Source: Paenibacillus sp. sptzw28 | GTDB taxonomy: Bacteria; Bacillota; Bacilli; Paenibacillales; Paenibacillaceae | DNA: 64,000 nucleotides | Assembly (NCBI RefSeq): GCF_019550795.1 | Contig: NZ_CP080545.1 | Span: 1,321,501-1,385,500 of the forward strand | Direction of reading: 5' to 3' | Shown: positions 9,180-17,495 of the stretch, in pieces | How the letters are laid out: every line of letters starts with the position of its first letter | Numbering within the stretch: position 1 is the first letter of the stretch | The notes under the pieces: generated by a model | Databases searched by the model: none | What the model saw: only the letters and a program-made list of their open reading frames with translations | What the model was told of the DNA's origin: nothing | Position numbers and translations under genes: made by a program

Positions 9180-9387
9180 CATTCGGGGACGTCTTTTCAT
9201 CAGTGCGGGCATTGCTTAGGTCACCATGGTCTTATTTATACTTCAGATACCCTATGATGCCCAGTTTGGCCCTGACGTTCAGGCAGGTCTGTTCGGACGA
9301 TTCCTGATTTTGTCCTATCTCGTGTGGCTCTTGCTCGTCGGATTGCATGCGCTCAAGCTGCGTAGTCAGGGCAATGGGAACAGTTAG
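9180..9387 (+). pseudogene. Remnant of a small integral membrane protein
   Basis: One frame reads GRLFISAGIA, a TAG stop at 9217-9219, then continues VTMVLFILQIPYDAQFGPDV and a strongly hydrophobic stretch (FGRFLILSYLVWLLLVGLHALKL) to a stop at 9387. The sequence looks like the C-terminal membrane segments of a protein interrupted by an in-frame stop. A 53-aa protein from the ATG at 9226 is the only alternative, but it lacks a ribosome binding site. Family not recognised. Confidence 0.5.
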
Positions 9388-9460
9388 GATGAGCTATGAA
9401 GCGCCGTATATAGAAATCATCGATGCCCGCGAAAACAACTATTTGTACATCTATTTGGAA

Positions 9461-10408
9461 TTACACTTCATCAACTCTATTCATCCCGCCATCAGTCAGG
9501 CGAGGGGAATGGTTTAAATACCAATTGTAAGTCCTCTGTATTCCATCGCTTAAACGAATGGAAGGAATATAAAGGCCACTACTTATTAAGCTAGCAATAT
9601 CCAGTTTCACATCAACATCGTGGAAGGGGAAAAATGTTCTAGCCTCCACATCCATTGCTCGATGATCGATCAGTTTGATCGCAGCTTCAACGCCAACCGC
9701 TTTACTGCAGCACTCAATCAGATTTTCCCAGGATATTAGCTCTGGGTGAGAGACGTTATATGCTTTTCCAACTGCGTCGGTAGTCATGGCAGATTCGAAC
9801 ACGTTGCATAGGTCAACAATATGTATAAATTGAACCCGAGTATCATTACCATAGGGTATCGGAATAACTTTGTTCTCTTTGAGCCGGTCAAAGAAATAAC
9901 TTTCGCGATACAAGTTGTTATTCTCACCATAAATATAAGCGGGCCTGAAGATTATCACTGGGAAGTCTTTATGAAGATATTCGTGAAACAGATAATCTTC
10001 GGCTTCTTTTTTATCAAATCCATATTTGCCCCAATGTGGATTTGCTCCCCGTTCATCATTCTCGGATCTCGGGCTGTCGTCGGGCTTATAAACCGCTGCA
10101 GTCGAGCAGAATATATATTTTTTAAGAGAGGTGGTATTTATACTTGATAAAAGCGCGGATACGTCATCCTTGGTATAGGCGGAAATATCGAAAATATACT
10201 CATATTGCTTTCCGTCCAGGGTCTTTTGAAGTTCAATCCGGGATTGCCTATCACATACCAAATGGTCTCTAAATCCATAGTATGGTATTTTTCCTAATCC
10301 TCTTGTGAGAATATCCACTTCAAAACCCTTATATATAAAATGCTCAGCTAAAGAACGGCTCACAAACGTTGACCCACCCATTATTAGTATTCTGCTCAAA
10401 CATGTCAC
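9461..10408 (-). CDS. NAD-dependent epimerase/dehydratase family protein (extended SDR)
   Basis: 315-aa Rossmann-fold protein. The nucleotide-binding loop is seen as ILIMGGSTFVSRSLAEHF (a GGSTFVS variant of TGxxGxxG). A Y-x3-K-like pair occurs in the region WGKYGFDKKEAEDYL, and FRPAYIYGENN matches the substrate-side motif of this family. It probably acts on a nucleotide sugar or similar small molecule, but no sugar-biosynthesis genes are adjacent, so the role is open. The start ATG at 10408 has a weak GGTAGGTG site. The gene and the following ones are AT-richer than the transporter loci, consistent with an accessory region. Confidence 0.8.
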   Translation of the reverse strand: MTCLSRILIMGGSTFVSRSLAEHFIYKGFEVDILTRGLGKIPYYGFRDHLVCDRQSRIELQKTLDGKQYEYIFDISAYTKDDVSALLSSINTTSLKKYIFCSTAAVYKPDDSPRSENDERGANPHWGKYGFDKKEAEDYLFHEYLHKDFPVIIFRPAYIYGENNNLYRESYFFDRLKENKVIPIPYGNDTRVQFIHIVDLCNVFESAMTTDAVGKAYNVSHPELISWENLIECCSKAVGVEAAIKLIDHRAMDVEARTFFPFHDVDVKLDIASLISSGLYIPSIRLSDGIQRTYNWYLNHSPRLTDGGMNRVDEV

Positions 10409-10507
10409 CTACCCTACTTATTTGACACATATTATAAACCAAAAAATAAATTGGAGACAGCGGACGATGGCGAGGAAACTGTTTCTTCTCAAAGGCAGAG
10501 TGATCTT

Positions 10508-11044
10508 ATGCAATTGATCAGAAGAATAACAGACAGTGATATCGCAGGTGGTACCCCTGAGCTATTGGATCTTATATCGCGTTATGGTTCTAGGGGCGTA
10601 TTGCTTGATGACATGTTGAATACGGCCATGATGTATATGTCAAAAACTAACCTTTACAAGTTGCCTGGCGGGGGGATAAATGAGGGCGAAAATATTAAAG
10701 ATGCTTTTTTGCGTGAAGTTAAAGAAGAAACAGGTTATAGCGCTGAAATTATTCACGAATTGGGATACATCGAGGAGCATAAGAAAAGAAATAATTTTTT
10801 GCAATTTTCCTACTGCTTTATAGCGCAAGCACACGATAGTTCCAGCAACACAATGCTTAGTGAAAGTGAATTGGAACTTGGTATGGTGGTAAAATGGATG
10901 ACATTAGACAAAGCATTAGAAGTGATGAATTACTCGATACTAAATTGCGATGATTATTCAACTAAATTTATGATATTACGTGATAAGACTATACTTGAAA
11001 AATCGATGGTAGTGTTAAATAGAGAATCACTTATCGGAAAGTAA
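10508..11044 (+). CDS. NUDIX hydrolase
   Basis: About 178 aa. The NUDIX box is complete: GGINEGENIKDAFLREVKEE matches GX5EX7REUXEEXGU, with TG following. I chose the ATG at 10508 because AAAGGCAG lies 8 nt upstream; the open frame extends to a TTG at 10451, but those residues do not look conserved. The family hydrolyses nucleoside diphosphates linked to another moiety; the actual substrate is not evident. The gene is divergent from the epimerase-like gene. Confidence 0.8.
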   Translation: MQLIRRITDSDIAGGTPELLDLISRYGSRGVLLDDMLNTAMMYMSKTNLYKLPGGGINEGENIKDAFLREVKEETGYSAEIIHELGYIEEHKKRNNFLQFSYCFIAQAHDSSSNTMLSESELELGMVVKWMTLDKALEVMNYSILNCDDYSTKFMILRDKTILEKSMVVLNRESLIGK

Positions 11045-11096
11045 TTGAAGACCTTAGGATCGAGCCTAATGATGCTTATTTTATTTGTCACAGCGC

Positions 11097-11129
11097 AAAA
11101 AAGCGCCGGCAGAAACCTGCACGGCGCTT
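11097..11129 (-). terminator. Rho-independent terminator of the LysM gene
   Basis: On the minus strand AAGCGCCG pairs with CGGCGCTT around a 13-nt loop and is followed by a run of T, 26 nt after the stop of the LysM gene. Confidence 0.85.
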
Positions 11130-11154
11130 CCATTTTACATGAGGTTAACCCGTT

Positions 11155-12174
11155 TCAAGGCGCTGGAATAGATGGGATTTTCAACACAGAGCCGATCTTA
11201 ACATCATCGCCATCCGCCAAATGGTTGTATTTCGCAATGGTCTTGGCGTAATTGCTTGAATTAAAGTATTTTCTGGAAATGCTTGAAAGCGTCTCCCCTC
11301 GTTGAACGATATGTTCTATTTCGGTATCGCTTTTACTGTTTTTGACACCAGCCTGATTGGGAATTGCCGGAATGACTAATGAGCTTCCGGCTTTCAAATC
11401 TTTGGTTTTGTCTAATTTGTTCTGCTCCGCAATTAGATTCACATAATCCTTTGAACGGTAGAATAGCATTGAAATTTGATATAAGGTATCGCCGGAACGG
11501 ACCAAATAAGTTGCCGGCAGCGTTACCTTACTATAGTCAAGGTTATTCTGCTCATTCTTGATTGTTGCTCCGCCGTCCGAAGGCAGCGCCGGAATCTTGA
11601 TGGTATCCCCTACATTCATATCATTAATAAACACAATATTATTTTTCGCCGCTAACAGGGAAACGTACTGCTTGGAATGGTAGAATTTCATCGATATCGT
11701 GGATAATGTATCCCCTTTTTGAACCACGTAAGTAGTTGGGAGTTTCGCCGCTTCACCTGATACCGTTAGGGCTTGGCCTCCATTACTATCCTTCGGTACG
11801 GATGCTCCTGTGCCTTCCGAGTGAACAGCCTCCCCTTTGGTTGCCTCGGATGAAGCCTCCGGAACCGCAGACTTGGTTGGGAGCTCGCCCGGTGAAGGGT
11901 CAGCCTGGGAAGTATCCGCGCTGCCGCTTTGCTCAGTGCCGGCCGATGCATCATTTGTAGAATGAGCGTTTTCAGCTGTAGTATTGCTTGATGCAGGCTT
12001 GGCTAGTGCCTTCTTCTCTTCAGAACCGGATTTCGTTGCATAAATACTGTACATTATTCCGCAAATAATAAGAAGAAAGGCTACGGTTGCCAGAAAGATT
12101 TTAGAGTCGGTTTTGTTTCCCCTCATACGTCTGGCTCTGGGGCGACGAACACTGCTTGCCGAGTCCTTGTTCAA
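11155..12174 (-). CDS. Membrane-anchored protein with three LysM domains
   Basis: 339 aa. The start is TTG at 12174 with AAAGGAAG upstream. A basic N-terminus (RRPRARRMRGNK) is followed by one membrane helix (FLATVAFLLIICGIMYSIYA, about residues 27-46), then a long Ser/Thr/Ala/Glu-rich linker, then three LysM repeats (about 150-200, 220-270, 290-339). Each has the pattern YxVxxGDTLxxIS...KIP. The orientation is N-terminus in, LysM domains outside, where they would bind peptidoglycan. No catalytic domain is attached, so an anchoring or morphogenetic role is inferred. Confidence 0.85.
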   Translation of the reverse strand: MNKDSASSVRRPRARRMRGNKTDSKIFLATVAFLLIICGIMYSIYATKSGSEEKKALAKPASSNTTAENAHSTNDASAGTEQSGSADTSQADPSPGELPTKSAVPEASSEATKGEAVHSEGTGASVPKDSNGGQALTVSGEAAKLPTTYVVQKGDTLSTISMKFYHSKQYVSLLAAKNNIVFINDMNVGDTIKIPALPSDGGATIKNEQNNLDYSKVTLPATYLVRSGDTLYQISMLFYRSKDYVNLIAEQNKLDKTKDLKAGSSLVIPAIPNQAGVKNSKSDTEIEHIVQRGETLSSISRKYFNSSNYAKTIAKYNHLADGDDVKIGSVLKIPSIPAP

Positions 12175-12347
12175 AACTAAATCTTCCTTTCGTCTCTGAA
12201 TCTACCTACATAAACTATTTTACTATAATTATCCGCTCATAAGCTCAGTTTGGGAGAAATCAGGTAATTGGCACTATGCAGAGTCAGACGTTAGAATTAA
12301 TATTTAAGTAGGAAATATATTCAATTCATTTGATAGGAGCCATTATA

Positions 12348-12884
12348 ATGATTCTTGAAACTAACCGGTTAATTATAAGAGATTTTAAGACCGAAGATTT
12401 GGAAGATGTACATGTCTATGCATCAAATCCGTTAGTAGTAGAGCATATGATTTGGGGACCAAACTCAATAGAGGATACACAAAGCTTCATTAACAGGGTA
12501 ATTGAAATGCAAAAAGAAGTACCCCGTCAAGGTTTTGAATTTGCTGTAGTCATTAAAGCGAGCAACAGGTTGATCGGCGGCTGTGGAATTCATTTGTGCG
12601 GCCAATTCCAAGGAGAAATAGGATATTGCTTCAATCACCTTTTCTGGGGAAATGGTTTCGCTACTGAAGCAGCTGGCGCCTTGATTGAATTTGGTTTTCG
12701 TGAACTGGGTCTTCACCGAATTTATGCGACTTGTCGCCCGGATAACATCGGATCCGCCAGTGTGATGAAAAAAGTAGGCATGATATACGAAGGACATATC
12801 CGGGGACATATGTTCCATAAAGGGAAATGGAACGATTCTTATCAATATTCTATCCTAGAAAATGAATATAGTAAGGAAGGATAG
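12348..12884 (+). CDS. GNAT family N-acetyltransferase (RimJ/RimL-like)
   Basis: 178 aa. The start is ATG 12348, with ATAGGAG 9 nt upstream; an in-frame TTG at 12330 overlaps that site and is rejected. The acetyl-CoA binding region is visible as FWGNGFATEAAGALIEFGFR, followed by LHRIYATCRPDNIGSASVMKKVGM, the standard C-terminal motif of the RimJ/RimL-type subfamily. It probably acetylates a protein N-terminus or small molecule. AT-rich codon usage matches the neighbouring accessory genes. Confidence 0.85.
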   Translation: MILETNRLIIRDFKTEDLEDVHVYASNPLVVEHMIWGPNSIEDTQSFINRVIEMQKEVPRQGFEFAVVIKASNRLIGGCGIHLCGQFQGEIGYCFNHLFWGNGFATEAAGALIEFGFRELGLHRIYATCRPDNIGSASVMKKVGMIYEGHIRGHMFHKGKWNDSYQYSILENEYSKEG

Positions 12885-12967
12885 GGGTAAACCGCCTTAC
12901 AAAAATGGTTATCAAATACCTCTGAGCCAATTTCAAATTAGAAAGTACACGTTTGGGAGGAATTGAT

Positions 12968-13297
12968 ATGGCATTAAAAGAAAGCAATCAAATTGATGCG
13001 ATTGGTATAAGTAATGAAAAGGACTGCGTCACATTAGCTATATTTGATAGCCATGATTGGATTGAGGAGGAGCTTCATTTACATATGCTCCAAGAAAAGC
13101 TGAACACATATCTACGCTTTATTGAAAGTGGAGAAATATATACCGCGTATGAAGATTCGGTGGGCCGAAAATTTGAAATAGTGATTCACTTTAAGGAAAA
13201 CTATCCTCAAAGCTGTAAAGCCTTTCTGGAAAGTGTGCGAGAAATTATCGAGAGCGCTGGATTTATGTTTCTTATTCAGTTGGATAATAAGTGTTAA
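12968..13297 (+). CDS. DUF6572-like small protein
   Basis: 109 aa, start ATG 12968 with GGGAGG 7 nt upstream. The layout IDAIGISNEKDCVTLAIFDS, WIEEELHLHMLQEKLNTYLR and FIESGEIYTAY resembles small proteins I know as the DUF6572 family, often found beside immunity or toxin genes. No catalytic motif or signal peptide is visible. It is followed by a hairpin and then an immunity-like gene. The family call is from recall of its pattern and is not verified by a search. Confidence 0.65.
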   Translation: MALKESNQIDAIGISNEKDCVTLAIFDSHDWIEEELHLHMLQEKLNTYLRFIESGEIYTAYEDSVGRKFEIVIHFKENYPQSCKAFLESVREIIESAGFMFLIQLDNKC

Positions 13298-13335
13298 ACC
13301 TTGATTGGTTAAGTACCTTTCAAGGTTTCTTTTTA
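13296..13335 (+). terminator. Rho-independent terminator after the DUF6572-like gene
   Basis: AAACCTTGA (13296-13304) pairs perfectly with TCAAGGTTT (13320-13328) and is followed by CTTTTT. It overlaps the stop codon of the upstream gene and ends 30 nt before the next start. Confidence 0.8.
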
Positions 13336-13364
13336 CCATTTAACTAGAAATGAAAGGAGTTTTT

Positions 13365-14120
13365 ATGTCTACAATTGTTATTTCCTTCGATTTTAATGCC
13401 TTTATTGGAAAGAAAGAAAGTGCAAATTTCTTTTTCAATTTACTTGAGAGTGAAGGGCTTTTACCAGATAAAATAGGATTGTATGAACCCCTAAAAGAGA
13501 ACTTTACAAGAGAACGAGCTATTGATATGTGGCTGAAAACTGAGACAGGTAATGGAAGAATAATAGGAAGTATGATGGGGAAAAAAAAGAATCCCTCATA
13601 TTCTTTCATTATGGGATGGAACAAAGGAGAAAGATTTATCAGACCAAACTGGTTAACGGTATTTGTACCAACAAAGATATTTAAAAAAAACCAGAAAAAG
13701 TTTATGCAAATATTTATTGAAATTCAGCAAGAGTTTGATGGGTTATACGGTTATATTTCCATCGAGGAAGTACAGAAACGCCAATTTGTACCAGGCAATA
13801 TTGAAACGAGATTACCAGGAATCTTTTGGTGCAACTATTTTAGTCGAATTTATGTTGATTTTTTCAGCGAAGAAAAACTCCTGAATGGTCCATGGATAAA
13901 AAGGGAGATGCTTCCGAACGGCGCAATTCTTACGTTCCTTGCTAATGATCCAGATGGGGAATTGGTGGAGGATGAGGGGTATGAGAAAAATGCAAAGACG
14001 TTTTTAGGAGAAGGTTCCTTTGGTGATTCTGAGTATTATCTTGAACATCTTGATGAAGTTCAATTAAAATCGGTGCCTAAATTAGAATTAGAAGAGATTA
14101 GAGTAACTGTAACACCATAA
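13365..14120 (+). CDS. Immunity-protein-like protein (Imm52/DUF3396-like)
   Basis: 251 aa. The start is ATG 13365, with AAAGGAG at 13353-13359; the ATG at 13350 overlaps that site. A soluble protein without signal or membrane segments. The segment LPGIFWCNYFSRIYVDFFSEEKL near residue 150 resembles the core of DUF3396/Imm52-type immunity proteins that neutralise secreted nuclease toxins. No toxin gene is adjacent, so it would be an orphan immunity gene. The assignment rests on a remembered pattern; a plain hypothetical is the alternative. AT-rich composition suggests recent acquisition. Confidence 0.5.
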   Translation: MSTIVISFDFNAFIGKKESANFFFNLLESEGLLPDKIGLYEPLKENFTRERAIDMWLKTETGNGRIIGSMMGKKKNPSYSFIMGWNKGERFIRPNWLTVFVPTKIFKKNQKKFMQIFIEIQQEFDGLYGYISIEEVQKRQFVPGNIETRLPGIFWCNYFSRIYVDFFSEEKLLNGPWIKREMLPNGAILTFLANDPDGELVEDEGYEKNAKTFLGEGSFGDSEYYLEHLDEVQLKSVPKLELEEIRVTVTP

Positions 14121-14494
14121 ACTTGTTTGGTTTATCTTGATTGCCCTCATGCCCTTAAGGTTTTTTACGACTAGAACTGAATTGAACGGGAAGTTCAATT
14201 CATGGGTTATCTACTTGATGCTGAAGACGATAATGCTGAACTAACGCGAACTAAAGTGGAGGAGCCAGTATCGTGCTGGCTCTTTTTTTGTTCAAGAAGT
14301 AACTTGGCAGATTTATTTTGTATAAACTGAACTTATGTCCTTTAAGAGAAGGAAGGTAATCATATATGAATCAACTGCTCAGGTTGTAACATTGATGCGA
14401 CAAAGAACTTGATCGTCTTTCTATTAAACGGCGAAAAATAAAGGGAACTGCACCGGGCCCCCTTCAAATAACCTTAATTTTATGAAATCGCAGC
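14121..14494. other. Intergenic region with a hairpin, no gene recognised
   Basis: It contains a perfect 10-bp hairpin at 14178-14202 (TGAATTGAAC, loop GGGAA, GTTCAATTCA) without a T-run, and the terminator at 14262-14289. Short open frames exist, but none has both a ribosome binding site and a recognisable sequence. Confidence 0.5.
14262..14289 (+). terminator. Rho-independent terminator
   Basis: GAGCCAG (14262-14268) pairs with CTGGCTC (14276-14282), followed directly by seven T. It probably ends the transcript of the immunity-like gene. Confidence 0.85.
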
Positions 14495-16210
14495 CTATGA
14501 AGTTTTAAATTTGCCGACCAACGCTTCCAAACTTCCTGACATTTCATTCAATTTGGATGACGTTTCGGCGATTTCATCCACAGTAGCCGATTGTTCTTCC
14601 GTCAAAGCCGATACTTCTTCTGTTAATGCCGCCGTTTCCTCGGTCACTATGGCAATCCCCTGTACGGCATCTCCTACGGACTGCGAACCTGCGGAAATTT
14701 CCTTGACTGCCGCTGCAACCTCCATTATTTGTGTGCTTAAGGCGCTGACTTGCTGCACGATCGTTTGGAAGGTGTCCTTCGCTTCTGCGAGCGATGTGAC
14801 GCCTTGATTGACGCCTTCCGTGCTCGCTTTTACCAATTCAACGATACCGCCGATGCTGACCGTCATTGTGCCGAGCACTTCATTGACGTCCTTTGTCGAT
14901 TTGGCCGTTTGGTCCGCAAGCTTGCGGATTTCGCTTGCAACGACGGTAAACCCTCTTCCATGCTCGCCTGCACGCGCCGCTTCAATTGCGGCATTCAAAG
15001 CGAGCAAATTGGTTTGGCTGGATATCTCCGAAATATACCGGACTATGGAGAGAATACTCGTCGATTGCTGCGCCAGCTTCTCGACGTTATCCTGAATCGA
15101 TTCGAATGCGCCGGCCATCGACTGCACCTTGCTCATGGAGAACTGGATCTTGCTCTCCCCAGTCAAAGCAAGCTCTTTCGCACTTCTTGCGTATTCGGCT
15201 ACTTCCGTTGTTGTTCCCGTGACCTGCTCCAGCCCTGCGTTGCTCTCTTGCACGAAAGCCGAGATTTCCTGCGTCTGAGACACTTGCTTCTGACTGCCGG
15301 CAGCTACTTTTTGGATTGAGTTGGAAATATCAATCGTAGCGCGGCTGCTTTCTCCTGCGCTTTGCTTCAATACGGCTGCCGCTTGCGAGAGCTGGACCGT
15401 GCTTTCTTTGATATCATTCATCATTTGCTGCAAATTGGTGAGCATCTTATTCGTTGCATCGCCCAAATCTTTAATTTCATCGTTCGATTTCACTTCTATT
15501 CGTCGTGTCAAATCACCCCCGGAGGTGGCAATCTCTTGAATGGCGCGAGTTACATTTTTCACGCTTCTCGTAATTCCAACCGATATGGCTAAGGCCAAGA
15601 TGCAAGATATGAGGATGGCCGCAGCCAGAAGGGATTTTAAGATAACTTTGAGCGTACTATCTTGGCGATTCAAATTGTCGACGCGTTGTTGGGTTAAGCC
15701 TTTTTCCGTTGTAATAAACTGCTCCAGCTTCTGACGGAGTCCGTCCATATCCTTCTTTCCGGGGTCGTTTTTGAAGAACTGGGTTAAACCATTCGCATCG
15801 CCATTCGTCTTCAGTTGGATGGAGTAATCCCCTGCGTGCTGAATCCAATTAATAATATTCGTTTTAATAGCTTTCAATTTCGCGACCTGGGCCGGATTAT
15901 CGGAGACCAGAATGGATAGTCTGGCGAATTCGTTCTGCCAATCCGTTTTACCGCTTTTGTAGGGGGCTAAATAGCTCTCATCACCGGTGATAATGTAGCC
16001 TCGTTGACCCGTTTCCATATCGATCATACTTTTCGTTATCTGGTTGGTCAGGTCATGCACTTCCATATCGTGGCCTGTAACAAAAGACATTTCATTCTCC
16101 AGTCTGGAGATCTGCGATAATACGAGGAAAGTCATGACGGTCAAACATAGGATAACAAAGAAATATCCTGATCCGATTTTTGCAGCGATACCTATCCGCC
16201 AGTTGCGCAT
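14495..16210 (-). CDS. Methyl-accepting chemotaxis protein with CHASE3 sensor
   Basis: 571 aa. The start is ATG 16210, with AGGAGGAG 8 nt upstream; the frame extends further but without a start signal. Order: a membrane helix at about 15-35, a periplasm-facing CHASE3 domain ([20 protein letters not shown] near 55-75), a second membrane helix near 190-210, HAMP ([20 protein letters not shown]), and a C-terminal MCP signalling domain with the hairpin tip [20 protein letters not shown]. It relays an external stimulus to CheA/CheW. The signal is unknown; CHASE3 receptors rarely reveal their ligand. No chemotaxis genes are adjacent. Confidence 0.93.
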   Translation of the reverse strand: MRNWRIGIAAKIGSGYFFVILCLTVMTFLVLSQISRLENEMSFVTGHDMEVHDLTNQITKSMIDMETGQRGYIITGDESYLAPYKSGKTDWQNEFARLSILVSDNPAQVAKLKAIKTNIINWIQHAGDYSIQLKTNGDANGLTQFFKNDPGKKDMDGLRQKLEQFITTEKGLTQQRVDNLNRQDSTLKVILKSLLAAAILISCILALAISVGITRSVKNVTRAIQEIATSGGDLTRRIEVKSNDEIKDLGDATNKMLTNLQQMMNDIKESTVQLSQAAAVLKQSAGESSRATIDISNSIQKVAAGSQKQVSQTQEISAFVQESNAGLEQVTGTTTEVAEYARSAKELALTGESKIQFSMSKVQSMAGAFESIQDNVEKLAQQSTSILSIVRYISEISSQTNLLALNAAIEAARAGEHGRGFTVVASEIRKLADQTAKSTKDVNEVLGTMTVSIGGIVELVKASTEGVNQGVTSLAEAKDTFQTIVQQVSALSTQIMEVAAAVKEISAGSQSVGDAVQGIAIVTEETAALTEEVSALTEEQSATVDEIAETSSKLNEMSGSLEALVGKFKTS

Positions 16211-16355
16211 AAAAAAGACTCTCCTCCTAAATTGTCTATTCGTTATATTCTGATGTGGGTCTATAAGCATAGGTCTCAGGATATACGTTCTATAAAATAA
16301 AAATAAACTATAAAGATTAATAATTTATTAAATATTTCGCCTATAAGATAGAAAT

Positions 16356-16658
16356 ATGGTGTTTCATGTCAAATTTGTGTCCTTCGTAGGTCATGGGTCA
16401 TTCATATCGATGGATGCCGTAGTTACCGACGGAGTAAGAATTGCACCCGATCGATTCGTTCCGCCTGGAGCGCATATAGACACTCAAGCCAAAGCCGATT
16501 CCCTGCGCAGAGTGCCGAAAGATCGAGTTGAATTCGCATGCGAAGTGCAACGAGTAAACCGGGAGTTCCCCCATTCTTATAATCTGTTATTCGGTACAAC
16601 GCGCTGCTCCTGCGGCGTAGCCTATGAGAAAGGACGTTTATTGAAAAATGAGTGCTGA
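16356..16658 (+). pseudogene. C-terminal fragment of a gamma-class carbonic-anhydrase-like protein
   Basis: 100 codons whose product reads like the end of the left-handed beta-helix of gamma carbonic anhydrase relatives: FVGHGSFISMDAVVTDGVRI, then PDRFVPPGAHIDTQAKAD, EVQRVNREFPHSY and a Cys pair (TRCSCGVAY). The family normally has 180-250 residues with three metal histidines, most of them missing here. No ribosome binding site precedes the ATG at 16356. I treat it as an N-terminally deleted relic. The rest of 16211-16934 has only short open frames and an AT-rich spacer. Confidence 0.6.
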
Positions 16659-16934
16659 ATGTTAAAGGGCCGCCTTTTGGAATAGACCTCGTAACAACTT
16701 CTACAGCTTCATTGCCGTCGGATGCTTCATCAACACCTCCATGTCGGCTTGCGCAGTCTTCGCTTAACTAATGGGCATATGAAATAAGGTTTAAACAATA
16801 GGCGCTATGTGTTACTTTAATATTGGGGCGGCTTGATGCAGCCCTTTTATAATCGTTATTTGGATTTAATAATCCAATAATTCTTGACGTTTTGGAAACG
16901 TGACTGGAACATTCGAATGGAGAGGGGCACTGAC

Positions 16935-17345
16935 TTGAACACAAATGACCCTGCTGGTTTCTGGATTCGACTCGGCGCATTGCTTCTTGACGCGCTTATC
17001 GTCGGAGTACCACTCACCATTATTGCGCTTGTTTTCATCGCAAGATCAGGAGATGAGTATGTCATGGATATTTTATCGTTCCTGTATACGTTGCTTACTC
17101 CGATCTTTTGGAAGGGCTATACGATTGGCAAACGGATCTGTGGTATTCGAATCGTGAAAGTTAGCGACGGGCTGCCGCCGGGTCTTGGAACCATGCTGCT
17201 GCGTAATGTAGTGACCGGCCTAATATATGCTATTACATTGGGCATTGCCGTTATAGTGAGCGCGACGATGGTGGCAGCCCGCGAGGATAAACGGTCGCTG
17301 CATGATTTTATCGCGGGGACGGAAGTTGTGCATGAAAGGCTCTAA
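16935..17345 (+). CDS. RDD family membrane protein
   Basis: 136 aa from TTG 16935, chosen because GGAGAGGGG lies 7 nt upstream; an ATG at 16917 overlaps that site. The RDD hallmark is present: GFWIRLGALLLDALIVGVPL at the start and GYTIGKRICGIRIVKVSDG in the middle, with three hydrophobic segments. The family is of unknown or mixed function, with some members reported as ion antiporters. It lies alone between the carbonic-anhydrase relic and the penicillin-binding protein. Confidence 0.8.
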   Translation: MNTNDPAGFWIRLGALLLDALIVGVPLTIIALVFIARSGDEYVMDILSFLYTLLTPIFWKGYTIGKRICGIRIVKVSDGLPPGLGTMLLRNVVTGLIYAITLGIAVIVSATMVAAREDKRSLHDFIAGTEVVHERL

Positions 17346-17495
17346 ATCATTGAAGAGTAAATTAAGGAAACGAGAGCTTAATACAGAAATAACTGCCGCA
17401 GGCAGTCCTTTGCTTAACGGAGAGGCAGGCGTGGTTATAGCATAGTGTTAGTTTTGACGGCTGGCCGACATTTACTTTTTAAGAAGGAGGTACAT

